Source: Phycisphaerae bacterium
Lineage (GTDB): Bacteria > Planctomycetota > Phycisphaerae > Phycisphaerales > Phycisphaeraceae
Assembly: GCA_030426385.1 (NCBI GenBank)
Contig: JAUHYI010000002.1
Span: forward strand, 1-64,000
DNA length: 64,000 nt
Direction of reading: 5' to 3'
Both the position numbers and the translations under genes were made by a program. Positions within the stretch are counted from its first letter, which is position 1. Each line of letters starts with the position of its first letter. This document shows positions 19,212-28,249 of this stretch, piece after piece. The notes beneath the pieces are model-generated. The model did not search any database, was not told the DNA's origin, and saw nothing but the letters and a program-made list of their open reading frames with translations.

Positions 19212-20336
19212 GTGAACAGGAAAATCAGAACTGAGATGCCAACCATGAAACCACGCACCAGCGGGCTAGACAAGTCGACACGAATCGCCACGACGCCTGA
19301 CAAAAAATATCGGGTGGTCATGCAGGACATCAAGAACCAGATCATCTCGGGCCAACTGTCGCCCGGCTCGCCGTTGCCATCATGGGATGAGATCGGCGCT
19401 TCGTTCGGCGTCAGCCGTATCACCGTGCAGCGCGCGATGAGCGAGCTGCGCACTGGCGGGTTCATCGCCTCACGCCGCCGATCGGGCTCTTTCGTCAGCG
19501 AACGGCCGCCGAATTTATTTCGCATTGCCCTGATCTTCGGATCAGCCCACGAAAACATTTTCCGCCGTACGGTTACCCAACAGTTTCAAGAGATGCAAGA
19601 ACGCACTGAGTATCACGTGGAAGTTTATCGCGGTGTTGAAAATGGGCCGGAGTCGCCAGCCCATCGCCGGCTGACGGCAAGCATCCGTAATGGCGAGCTT
19701 GCTGCAATGGTGCTTTGCCTTCCCAGTTCCACGCTTGAGCGATTACCCGAATTGGCCGAAGCGCCGCTTCCCAAGATTCATATTACCGACACGCCCAACC
19801 CGCGCGTTGACACAATCTGTTTCAACAAGACGCATTGGATATCCGAAGCGATCGATGCTCTTAAACAAGAAGGACGCAAGACAATCGCAGTGATGGGAAC
19901 ACAAAGCTTACTCGAACAATATGCGGGCGTCATGACACAGGCTGGCTTGGAGATCAAGCCATATCTGAAGGTGCCCGTGGACGTCGAAAATCCCCAGGGC
20001 GGCCAACCCTTGGCGGAACTGCTCATGCGATTGCCACGCAAATTAAAACCCGACGGCTTGATTGTCGCGCACGATGCACTGGCTGAACATGTACAGACAG
20101 GACTGATTGCCGCAGGCACCCGCGTGCCCCAAGATTTAGTCGTCGTCGCTCAATGCGATTGGCCACGACTGGTGCCAAGCACGCTTCCGATCCGTTGGCT
20201 TGGGTTCGACATCGCGGAAGTCGTAGAGCTTGCCATGTCGCGCCTGGTCCACAACGACCAAACACTGAACAAACGCACGGTCTCAGTGGTCGCCTATCAC
20301 ATGCAACCCCGCTTCGCGCAAAACACCACCGACTAA
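19212..20336 (+). CDS. GntR-type DNA-binding regulator with LacI-like sensor domain
   Basis: 374 residues from a GTG at 19212; ATGs at 19236 and 19245 are equally plausible starts, since no strong Shine-Dalgarno decides. A GntR winged helix-turn-helix covers about residues 35-100 (IISGQLSPGSPLPS, SFGVSRITVQRAMSEL, GGFIASRRRSGSFV). The rest is a periplasmic-binding-protein/LacI-type ligand domain (FRIALIFGS at its start, RWLGFDIAEVVELAMSRL near the end). This domain pairing is typical of sugar-responsive repressors such as AraR. It lies tail-to-tail with the GH2 gene and is the likely local regulator for cluster A; the ligand is unknown. Confidence 0.85.
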   Translation: MNRKIRTEMPTMKPRTSGLDKSTRIATTPDKKYRVVMQDIKNQIISGQLSPGSPLPSWDEIGASFGVSRITVQRAMSELRTGGFIASRRRSGSFVSERPPNLFRIALIFGSAHENIFRRTVTQQFQEMQERTEYHVEVYRGVENGPESPAHRRLTASIRNGELAAMVLCLPSSTLERLPELAEAPLPKIHITDTPNPRVDTICFNKTHWISEAIDALKQEGRKTIAVMGTQSLLEQYAGVMTQAGLEIKPYLKVPVDVENPQGGQPLAELLMRLPRKLKPDGLIVAHDALAEHVQTGLIAAGTRVPQDLVVVAQCDWPRLVPSTLPIRWLGFDIAEVVELAMSRLVHNDQTLNKRTVSVVAYHMQPRFAQNTTD

Positions 20337-20430
20337 CCCCCCCACCACCCCCACACACACGCCCCCCACCTCACAATCACCATTTATTCCATCACTGGCT
20401 TCCCCACACGCATGCACGTTCCGGCACAGT
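20337..20430. repeat. C-rich spacer with short CA run
   Basis: Gap between convergent genes, made mostly of C runs and a short CACACACAC tract at about 20350-20361. It has the poly-C followed by (CA)n pattern also seen near 22778, 33942 and 35328. No intrinsic terminator is visible. Confidence 0.5.
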
Positions 20431-22149
20431 TCAATCATGTCGCTTACCCAGCCGACGCTTGACCATGTGATAGGCCATCTTCGGATTACGATATGCATCA
20501 AGCAAGCCCTTGCTGTTGTGCGACAACGGCCGCTTCATCTCTTCGCTTTCACTGCAAGCAGTATCGCTAAACAACCATATCGCATAGCCAGCCAATTGCG
20601 GATGCGCGTCATAGGAATCGATGATCTCTTCCACCAGGTCGAGCTGGTGCTCCTCGCTCCATCGCCGACGATCCAATCGATGAAATCCCGCGGTACCCCC
20701 AGCCCCACATTCACCGATAATAATAGGCTTTTCTGCCAAATCGGGCTCATCAAACCACTTCAATAGTTCTTCAAAATAAGCGGCAGGTGATTTGGGAAAC
20801 GCATCACCATATTCCGTCCCGTACCACCCGTTGTAAAGATTCGGTGCCAGCACATCAATCAAGTCAAGCATGCGATCCGGATTGTCCAGCACACGATTGG
20901 TCGCGAAGCTGATCGGACGATGCGAATCCAGCGCCCGGAATTGTTCAACGATAGCCTCAAACACCGGCCGAAGATCGTCGTACTCGCTGCGCACTTCATT
21001 AAGAAATCCCCACATGATGATCGACGGATGATTGTAGTGAGCGCTGACCATGTCGCGCACGCAACGCAGATACTGCGTTTTGAATAACGGCGTACGCATC
21101 TCGGCTGGACCATTTTGCCAACCGGGCGCTTCTTCCCAAACCAAAAGGCCCATCTCATCACACAGTGATAGGAACGCGCCGTCCTTCGGATAGTGACTGG
21201 TGCGCACAAAATTCATACCCATATCTTTGATAATGTCGAGGTCACGCTTCATGCGCAACAAGTCAGTCGTGTACCCGCTTTCAGGATAATAATCGTGGTG
21301 ATTGATGCCGCGCAGTCGGATCGGCTTCCCGTTAAGCAACAACGTTCGGCCGCGCGTTTCGATAGTTCGAATGCCAAACCGCTCGCGACACACATCATCG
21401 GGAGTCTGCACCACAACGGTGTACAGCGCCGGATGATCTGGCGACCACGCGGTGATATCGTCGAGCTCCAACGTCAAGTCAAACGTTGCATCGCCAGACC
21501 AATCGCGCACCGCAATCACTTTTTCCCGATTATCCTGCAATGTCACACGCACTGCGGAGCACGACTGCGAAAGCTGGCCCGCAATACGCACGGTGGCCTT
21601 GGGCTCACTCAACGCAAGCGTCGTGACATGCAACTGATCAACGCGAACATCCGGGACTTTTTCCAACCACACCGCGCGATGAATACCGCCGAAACAATAC
21701 CATCCACACTTCTCCAACAAGATGGTGTTGTGATCTCCAAAACGATTGTCAACATGAACGACCAGATCGTGGTTCCCGGCAGCCAACTCAATGTCGTCAG
21801 TCACGAACGGCGTGTGAGGTCCAAAATAATCAGCCACAAGTTCGCCATCAATTTCGACACGGGCACCATTGGCCACACCTTCGAAACACACTCGATATCG
21901 ACCTGCCTGGGCCACATGCAATGTCCGCCGATAGTGTCCGACCCCGCGCTTCAACGCATGATCCAATGTGGCATCCCAACAGCCGGGCACCACCACCTTC
22001 GTGTCATACGCGATCGGCTCGTCGGGACCTGACGTGAATGCAAAAGCCCACAGGCCATCGAGCATCATCCGCCCCCGCGGATTCTCTTGAGTGCAAAGCT
22101 CAGCATGCCTGTTTTTTTCATGGGATGAGGAAGCTGGAATTGTCGCCAT
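20431..22149 (-). CDS. glycoside hydrolase family 2 (beta-galactosidase/beta-glucuronidase-like)
   Basis: 572 residues from the ATG at 22149. The frame is open to 22305, but the upstream residues are unlike the family. Three GH2 parts are visible: an N-terminal jelly-roll domain (LDGLWAF...VPGCWDATL), an Ig-like middle and a TIM barrel starting at RLRGINHHDYYPESG. The acid/base Glu is in MWGFLNEVRSEYDD (near 385) and the nucleophile Glu in IIIGECGAGG (near 480). No signal peptide is seen, so it probably acts inside the cell or is exported another way. GH2 enzymes remove terminal beta-linked galactose, glucuronate, mannose or related sugars; the exact sugar cannot be read here. It is the last gene of cluster A and faces the GntR-type regulator. 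Confidence 0.88.
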   Translation of the reverse strand: MATIPASSSHEKNRHAELCTQENPRGRMMLDGLWAFAFTSGPDEPIAYDTKVVVPGCWDATLDHALKRGVGHYRRTLHVAQAGRYRVCFEGVANGARVEIDGELVADYFGPHTPFVTDDIELAAGNHDLVVHVDNRFGDHNTILLEKCGWYCFGGIHRAVWLEKVPDVRVDQLHVTTLALSEPKATVRIAGQLSQSCSAVRVTLQDNREKVIAVRDWSGDATFDLTLELDDITAWSPDHPALYTVVVQTPDDVCRERFGIRTIETRGRTLLLNGKPIRLRGINHHDYYPESGYTTDLLRMKRDLDIIKDMGMNFVRTSHYPKDGAFLSLCDEMGLLVWEEAPGWQNGPAEMRTPLFKTQYLRCVRDMVSAHYNHPSIIMWGFLNEVRSEYDDLRPVFEAIVEQFRALDSHRPISFATNRVLDNPDRMLDLIDVLAPNLYNGWYGTEYGDAFPKSPAAYFEELLKWFDEPDLAEKPIIIGECGAGGTAGFHRLDRRRWSEEHQLDLVEEIIDSYDAHPQLAGYAIWLFSDTACSESEEMKRPLSHNSKGLLDAYRNPKMAYHMVKRRLGKRHD

Positions 22150-22850
22150 ACGGAAACCATTTCGAGTTTGTCGCCTGTGATGTTGCCGATGAATCGGATC
22201 GCCTCGACACACCACCGGCAAAAGATATTGAGCCAAAAACTGTTTTGTAGCCGGCCCGGCCCATGAAACAATCAGAAGCCGCCACCCATCGCAGCACCAG
22301 ACCACATCAGCCCGAATGCCGACACCGCGCCACCGCGTCTAGATATAGTTTTGTTATTATTATCCATTACTAATCTGGCGTCAAGAGTTGGCTTACGCTT
22401 AAAACTCCCAGTTTATCCTATGCATTCCCGCTACCAGCCTTTTTGATGCCTGAAAATCTCACAAAAGACATATAATTTAACCAAACTGCTATGACTTAAT
22501 AAACGGCGACCTTTCCGGAACATTCTTGGGAATAAAGCGAGGCACCTGCCTTGCGTAAGGCGCGAGCGCCCCTCAATCAACATCGTGCGGCTTATCGCAA
22601 TCCCATTTTGATCGTCGTGTTTGCGCGCACGAAACAAGGAGGTCGTCCGCCCACGAAACGGGACGCTAGCGTGTCGCCCGCTAAACACTAATCGCCAATC
22701 GCTAAGTATGGGTTGGTTGCGTATACGAGCACGCACGCCAATGCGCGGCGAAGTCGACTACAACTTTTCGTTCGAATCCCCCCCCCACACACACACGGCG
22801 CCTTAGGCTCTTTTATGTTTTATATGCCAGACATCACGCACCCGGCACTT
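22150..22850. other. 700-bp intergenic region with hairpin repeats
   Basis: Upstream of GH2 and downstream of the DUF488 gene. It holds a hairpin repeat at 22653-22690 and a poly-C/(CA)5 tract at 22778-22796. Minus-strand frames here (for example 22431-22736) run through the repeat and are not regarded as genes. Confidence 0.55.
22653..22690 (-). repeat. dispersed hairpin repeat, copy 1
   Basis: On the minus strand it reads TGTTTAGCGGGCGACACGCT followed by AGCGTCCCGTTT. It matches the plus-strand copy at 39027-39059 almost completely. The centre, ACGCTAGCGT, is a perfect palindrome. Confidence 0.7.
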
Positions 22851-23366
22851 CTAAAGAGATTGCTTGAGGTATTGTTCTAAAACCGCAGCGTGACTAATTT
22901 GCAAATCCTTGGTCGCTGTCAGAAGCGTCAGCCGTTTGCGTTTATCAATGCGCTTCAACAGGTCATCAATCGCCTGCTGTTTCTTTTTGAGTTCATGGCG
23001 ATACTTCTGCGCAAAATCGTCGAACTTGTCCGCATCGTGATCAAACCATTGACGCAACTCAGTACTCGGCGCCAAGTCTTTGGCCCATTCGTCAATCGCG
23101 GCCTTGGCCTTGGCAACACCACGCGGCCAAAGCCGATCGACCAATACCCGCGTGCCATCGTCGGGTGAAGGTTCGTCATAAATACGTTTGAGCTCAAGGT
23201 TCATCATGGGTACAACGCCTGCGTCCTTGGCCCGCATTGCTTCGATCGCACATTCGCGTGCCCCTTCATCACATAGACCGCGAATCTTTGCATCCTCATA
23301 GGCTTCACTCGCCTTCCGACTCTGCGCTGCCCCCGCATGCGAGTTATCTGAATGTTCCCAAGTCAT
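22851..23366 (-). CDS. DUF488-family protein
   Basis: About 171 residues. The C-terminal 115 or so match the DUF488/YeaO pattern: RVLVDRLWPRG, a WAKDLAPSTELRQWFDHD stretch, and LTLLTATKDLQISHA at the end. The biochemical role of this family is not established. An N-terminal extension of about 50 residues (YEDAKIRGLCDEGARECAIE) precedes the domain and looks coding. ATG at 23366 follows an AGGTG at suitable distance; 23384 is an alternative. Family members often start near the Met at NLELKRIYDEP, so a shorter product is possible. It sits between GH116 and GH2 on the same strand, probably without a role in polysaccharide use. Confidence 0.75.
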   Translation of the reverse strand: MTWEHSDNSHAGAAQSRKASEAYEDAKIRGLCDEGARECAIEAMRAKDAGVVPMMNLELKRIYDEPSPDDGTRVLVDRLWPRGVAKAKAAIDEWAKDLAPSTELRQWFDHDADKFDDFAQKYRHELKKKQQAIDDLLKRIDKRKRLTLLTATKDLQISHAAVLEQYLKQSL

Positions 23367-23491
23367 GCGACACCTGGTGATCAATGTAATCCCCCTGCCA
23401 TCCGCGTACTCAAAAACAGAAACGTTACGGTTTCATCATGATCCGTGGCTCCATAAACTACTGAGGTCGGGCTGGAGACGCGTAGTCCGAC

Positions 23492-26071
23492 TCAACCTAT
23501 CGTAACGACTAATGGCTTGCCCTTCTTGATTAAAAATGGGGCGTCAAAAGATATAACCTGTCCTACTTTTGAGATCGTTGTGTTGGCGACGTGTACCTTT
23601 TTTCGTCCTGCGAAAAGGCTATCTGAAAAACTACGAATCATTAACTCGCCACATTGGACTTTAAGATAAACCTTGTCTGCTTCGCGTCGATAAATACCCC
23701 ATGCATCTTCCAGCGACCAGAAGCATTGGAAGTTTTTATGATGAACTTTCGGAGCAAATCCAATATGCTTCTTCGTCATGTCAAATTCAAAACCTGACAG
23801 GGCAGACAACAATGCAAAACTGGCCATAGAACGGACATAGTTACTACCCGCTTCAAATTCGTTCCAGGGATTACGCTTCTCGCCGTCATAGCGATCGCGA
23901 ACCGCACGAACTATTTCCAATCCCTCATCGACCAGCCCTTCTTGAATCATATGCCCCGCAGCTTGATACTCAAAGCCGTTCATCGTTTCTTCCGCATAGG
24001 TCAGGGGGCAGGCGGGTTTATCCCCTTTGGGCCAATCACAGATAATCAATCCTGCTTCGTCATTCATTGAAAAAAGTCGACATGGATTCGCGATATCGCG
24101 CATCGATTTTTTGAAATTATATTTGTGGATTGACTTGAGTGCCTTCTTCGTTTTACGTCGATCGAATATTTCACCCAAGCCAACAAGGTTCGCATGCCAT
24201 TGGGCGATGATTTGATCACAATGACAGCCATTGGCGATCTGATGCTTGAGTTGGCGATGCTCTTGGCTCCAGTAGTGCTTTTCAATCGACCCGAATTTTT
24301 TGTCATCTTTTTTGTATCGCGACAAAAAATTTTTTTCCGTTACATCAATTTGCTGGTGAAAATATTCGCCATTGAAAAGATTTTTATTGACCCAAGTCTT
24401 CCCTTGTTCAAAGAGTCGACGATATTGCTTCGCGGTTTCACATTCACCCAAATGCTCAGCCATTTCTGCACCTGCCTTGAGCGCTGCCAGATAAAAACCG
24501 GTGAGATATGAGCTCGGCCCGAAAAGTTCTGTATCAAGCGTATGGTGTTGTCTGCCTTCGAGCACGCCGTCTTTATCCAAATCCCACTGATCTTCGTTGG
24601 TTTTCGACCAGGCAAATTCAATGGACTTCTTGATCGCGTTCCAATTGGATTGAAGCCAACCCTCATCGCCGGACACTTTCCACTCGCGATAACTCTTGAT
24701 GACGCCGCCAAATTGCCCATCGACGCATGCGTGTTGCGATTCCTCAAGCCCCCTGCCCAAAGGTGTCTGCAACCGAAACCCTACTTTCCCATCGTCGCGC
24801 ATCGAATATTGATATTCAAGATCACGCAGCGAACGCTCCAGTCTGGGAAACAAAAACGGCGTAGCGTAGGCATAGTTCCAGACGTGCGTGCATGACCCTT
24901 CACAACTACCGGCATTGTGGTAGCACCCTTCAAAACCGTATAGCGATCCATCTGTCAGGCGAAATACCGTGGGGGATTTTAACGTTGAGATATTGGCCGA
25001 AACTGCATCGAGCACATAGGCTGGCAACGTAGAACTAAAAAGAGATTTTTTGAAAGCGAGAGTTTGACGGTAAAGCGAATCCCAATTTCCCAGCGCATAT
25101 GCTGCCGACGCGGCAGAGTCGTCAAAAAGCGTCGCGTAATAGTTCTTCCATGTTTGTGGCTTACAGTTATCTTCGCCACCGGGTTGTTTTTCAGGATTCC
25201 AATAGTTCATCATATTTGGAAAATTCCAACTTATGACAAACCGCACAGATTTGGACTCACCTGGCTTGAGCGTCACATGGGCAGCCATGATCCCATGGTT
25301 TTCATAGGCCACATTATCGTCAGGCTTAGGATCGGGATACTTGCGATTCGTGAATTTTCCAGGCTTCGTAAAATCGAGCCAATAGATACCCATGGTGTCG
25401 AACCATTGGCCGCGATAAGCGTATTGTTGATAGCTGATATCATCGGCATCCGTAGCAATGGACATATCTCCGTATTCAAAATCATTCGTAGGTAGACTCG
25501 TTGTACCAAGCTTGAGCAGACTAACCTTGTCTACTTTTTCAAAATGATGCGTTGGTTTTATCGCGTGACGGTTTGCCAGCATTCCCGAAACCGTATATGT
25601 CATCTCCCGACTAGTGGTATTTTTGATTTCAAAACTAAAAAAAGCTGCAGGTATGCTCGAATCCTTATCGTTTAATGGAATAAAAGGATTAAAGGCGGTT
25701 TCTTTGATACGTGCTGGAAAGGTTTTATCATTGAACGTGATGGCTGCAAGTGGAAACTCGCCATTGAATTCAAGATCACGAAAATGGGGGAATCCTTGCA
25801 TGGTCCATCGAGAAGGACCCGTACCAATGTTCCCATCCGAATTAGAATACGGCGGAAACTGATCGCCTATCAAAACCCGCGCGTCTACTACCTTTCCTTT
25901 TGTTTCCGCTTTAACCGCGAAATGAGTGAACGCGTTTAAACTACCTTTGTCAGGTTTGTTGAAATTATCCCAGTCAATCAACCTTCCGTTTCCCGCCAGG
26001 CCAATACTACCGCTACCAATTCCGCCCAGTGGAAATGAAATCTCTTTCGTTTTATGACCACGATACTTCAT
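23492..26071 (-). CDS. glycoside hydrolase family 116 (GBA2-like beta-glucosidase/xylosidase)
   Basis: 859 residues, a usual length for the family. The N-terminal half is a beta-sandwich (GGIGSGSIGLAGNGRLIDWD at the start); the C-terminal half is an (alpha/alpha)6 barrel. The predicted nucleophile Glu is in HHTLDTELFGPSSY (near 514) and the acid/base Asp in CHCDQIIAQW (near 618), by analogy with characterised GH116 enzymes. It also has ETMNGFEYQAAGHMI near the C-terminus. No signal peptide is seen, so it is probably intracellular. GH116 members hydrolyse beta-glucosides, beta-xylosides or N-acetylglucosaminides. The start at 26071 is preceded by an AGGAA Shine-Dalgarno. It is a member of cluster A, 220 bp downstream of the beta-propeller gene. 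Confidence 0.9.
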   Translation of the reverse strand: MKYRGHKTKEISFPLGGIGSGSIGLAGNGRLIDWDNFNKPDKGSLNAFTHFAVKAETKGKVVDARVLIGDQFPPYSNSDGNIGTGPSRWTMQGFPHFRDLEFNGEFPLAAITFNDKTFPARIKETAFNPFIPLNDKDSSIPAAFFSFEIKNTTSREMTYTVSGMLANRHAIKPTHHFEKVDKVSLLKLGTTSLPTNDFEYGDMSIATDADDISYQQYAYRGQWFDTMGIYWLDFTKPGKFTNRKYPDPKPDDNVAYENHGIMAAHVTLKPGESKSVRFVISWNFPNMMNYWNPEKQPGGEDNCKPQTWKNYYATLFDDSAASAAYALGNWDSLYRQTLAFKKSLFSSTLPAYVLDAVSANISTLKSPTVFRLTDGSLYGFEGCYHNAGSCEGSCTHVWNYAYATPFLFPRLERSLRDLEYQYSMRDDGKVGFRLQTPLGRGLEESQHACVDGQFGGVIKSYREWKVSGDEGWLQSNWNAIKKSIEFAWSKTNEDQWDLDKDGVLEGRQHHTLDTELFGPSSYLTGFYLAALKAGAEMAEHLGECETAKQYRRLFEQGKTWVNKNLFNGEYFHQQIDVTEKNFLSRYKKDDKKFGSIEKHYWSQEHRQLKHQIANGCHCDQIIAQWHANLVGLGEIFDRRKTKKALKSIHKYNFKKSMRDIANPCRLFSMNDEAGLIICDWPKGDKPACPLTYAEETMNGFEYQAAGHMIQEGLVDEGLEIVRAVRDRYDGEKRNPWNEFEAGSNYVRSMASFALLSALSGFEFDMTKKHIGFAPKVHHKNFQCFWSLEDAWGIYRREADKVYLKVQCGELMIRSFSDSLFAGRKKVHVANTTISKVGQVISFDAPFLIKKGKPLVVTIG

Positions 26072-26291
26072 CTAAAATTCCTATCACCGCTGCTTTGATA
26101 ATGATGCCAACCGGTTCTTGATCTTGTTGCGCTATTGCGGGTTTACTGTTCCATCGATCGACAAACACAAGCCGCTATGATTGATGGTTATGTTGTCAAG
26201 ACTTCATGCATTGCCTGGTGGGCTTGCTTCTCTTTAACCCTCATGCGCCACGATAACGCCATTGCGAAATTCGGCCTTAGAGCGAGTCACA

Positions 26292-27803
26292 TCATTTCCC
26301 AAAGCTCAAGGCATACAACGTCGCATTCTGCGCGACAATCCTCAATCGAATCCGTGGCTGACCACAATCACTGAGCTTCTGGTTCTTCCACGCGACCGCT
26401 AGTTCTGTTCCATCACTAGCTGTAATCGGTACACATTCTTCCAACCCGTATCCAGGCAGAGTTTCCCCCAGTTCGTCGCAGACCTCAATCCTCAATTCAC
26501 CGTCAGACTTCACGTCAGCGTTAATCGACAAATCGTTAGCACCTTCCAAAACCTGGGTAAGAATCTCCGCTTTACATTGCTCTGCCACATATCCCACCCA
26601 ACGATCTCGTATCAACTTGCGTCCTCCGATGCACACCTCTGGCCTACCCTCTGCCGACGCGAGTTTTTTGCCGTGATGCGTAGACGCGTGCGCTCCGTAG
26701 TAAAACCAAAGTTCGTCACCCACCACCACCGGCGGACTTGCAAACGGCTTTTGCATCGGAAAGTCCCACGCTTCTTCATCCATCTCAAGCCAAGGCTTGC
26801 GAATGGCTTCCCGACGCCAATCAATCCCATCATAACTATGAAGCAACTCCAACCACATATGCCCGGAAGGCAAGTCATACATCATCCCGATTCCGACATA
26901 AAGATCTCCCCAGGGAAACACCGTCATGCCATACCACTGCCGGTTACGACCTCGGATCATCGCGCCTGTCTCGGCATACGCTCCTTCGGTCACCAAGGCC
27001 CAGATGGCCGCCCGCTCAGCATCACTCAAAACTTTTCCCGATCCAGAGCGAAGCATGGTTTCATCAAGCAGCTTCATCGGGTCCGCGTCACGGTCATCCA
27101 CATCAAGTACCGTTCGGCAAGGCGACCAATGAATCAGGTCTTCACTTTCAAATCGAGCGATGGCACGATTGGCGTGCGACACGCGATCAACAAAACTGGC
27201 CGGCCGCCCATAGATAACGTAACGCTCTATACGAGCGTCGTAAAAGAACGAGGTGTTCGTATCCATCCACCCTTTGACCACGGGCATATCCGAGTCGTTC
27301 TGCCAATGAATTCCATCGTCACTGTAAACAATAAAATAGCCGTTATGAATGCCACCATCGTCGCTTTCCAGGTTCGCCAGATACAGTGCTGTGAATCGAG
27401 CCTTGGCTTTCGGATGCGGAGTCTCCTCATTATCCAGAACACAAAAACCTTCCGGCCCCATGCTGTAGACAAGCCACTTCCCCTGCTTGTCTTTTTGCGG
27501 ACCATACAGGAAAGCATTCGAATCCAACGCTTGGCCATCAAGTCCTTTCAATTCTAAATTCAGATCGGGCCGTTCCCAATGCAACCCATCCCGGCTTGTT
27601 GCATAATTTTCACAGTACATCGGATCACCGCAGTACCACATACGCCACTGGCCCTGCTTGTCACGTAAAACCGAACCATACGACTGTCCCGGCAGCATCC
27701 AACTTTCACTCAATCGCTGCGGCCGCGTCACCTCTCGACGCCAGGCAAACGTCTGCGCGATCCATCGACTATCAATACAAGGCATCACTTGGCGGGACTT
27801 CAT
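26292..27803 (-). CDS. five-bladed beta-propeller glycosidase-like protein (GH43/GH32-type)
   Basis: 503 residues, no signal peptide. Repeated blade motifs of the type W..WYCGD, YATSRDGLHWERP, YSDDGIHWQND and HSYDGIDWRRE identify a GH32/43/62/68-like propeller. An acidic residue is present in the early FLYGPQKDKQGKWLVY blade, but I could not assign the catalytic triad with confidence. A C-terminal beta-sandwich of about 130 residues follows (ILTQVLEGANDLSINADV...). Related proteins in carbohydrate clusters act on arabinosyl, xylosyl or galactosyl side chains, or are non-catalytic. The start has a good AAAGGAT upstream. Cluster A, same strand as GH116 and GH78. Confidence 0.7.
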   Translation of the reverse strand: MKSRQVMPCIDSRWIAQTFAWRREVTRPQRLSESWMLPGQSYGSVLRDKQGQWRMWYCGDPMYCENYATSRDGLHWERPDLNLELKGLDGQALDSNAFLYGPQKDKQGKWLVYSMGPEGFCVLDNEETPHPKAKARFTALYLANLESDDGGIHNGYFIVYSDDGIHWQNDSDMPVVKGWMDTNTSFFYDARIERYVIYGRPASFVDRVSHANRAIARFESEDLIHWSPCRTVLDVDDRDADPMKLLDETMLRSGSGKVLSDAERAAIWALVTEGAYAETGAMIRGRNRQWYGMTVFPWGDLYVGIGMMYDLPSGHMWLELLHSYDGIDWRREAIRKPWLEMDEEAWDFPMQKPFASPPVVVGDELWFYYGAHASTHHGKKLASAEGRPEVCIGGRKLIRDRWVGYVAEQCKAEILTQVLEGANDLSINADVKSDGELRIEVCDELGETLPGYGLEECVPITASDGTELAVAWKNQKLSDCGQPRIRLRIVAQNATLYALSFGK

Positions 27804-28249
27804 ATCACGGATCCTTTAAATACCAATTCAACATGCGGATGATAATATTCCATGCAATAAAACTCTGCGTTCATCCTTTTTAACACATGTCGATTTGAAC
27901 GGATTGCGCCAAGACCTGTCATATCATCGTGGAATATATTCATATCATGTTATTCTTATTCGTACTGCTACATCTAACTATCGTATTACCATATTTACTG
28001 CAACCCCTACTTAATCGGCGACAAATTTTCACATCAATAATTCACACAACATACAAACACCGACGGTCATATCATATCTTTACACTAAGCAATGGATAAA
28101 ATATGGCACGCATAGGATTCCATTTCATGCACAATTGATATAACCACTAAAGTTGATAATTAACCCTATCAATCAGACAAAAAGTCATGCCTTGTCATAG
28201 CTATGACACTCGGTCACTCAGCCACTCGGTCACTCGGTGCCTTACCCGT
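27804..28249. other. AT-rich intergenic region inside cluster A
   Basis: 446 bp between the GH78 gene and the propeller gene. It is much more AT-rich than the genes and likely carries a promoter for the downstream (leftward) propeller-GH116 pair, but no single -35/-10 pair stands out. A short tandem repeat lies at its right end. Confidence 0.5.
28204..28238. repeat. short tandem CACTCGGT repeat
   Basis: Four imperfect copies of an octamer-like unit (CACTCGGT / CACTCAGC) directly after the stop codon of the GH78 gene. No hairpin or T-run, so it is not a terminator. Confidence 0.6.

Noticed and set aside
21193-22032. 279-codon open frame opposite the GH2 gene
   Set aside because: The GH2 frame has clear family motifs on the other strand; this one has none and no ribosome binding site.
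22431-22736. 101-codon minus-strand frame between GH2 and DUF488
   Set aside because: Much of it is a translation of the dispersed hairpin repeat.
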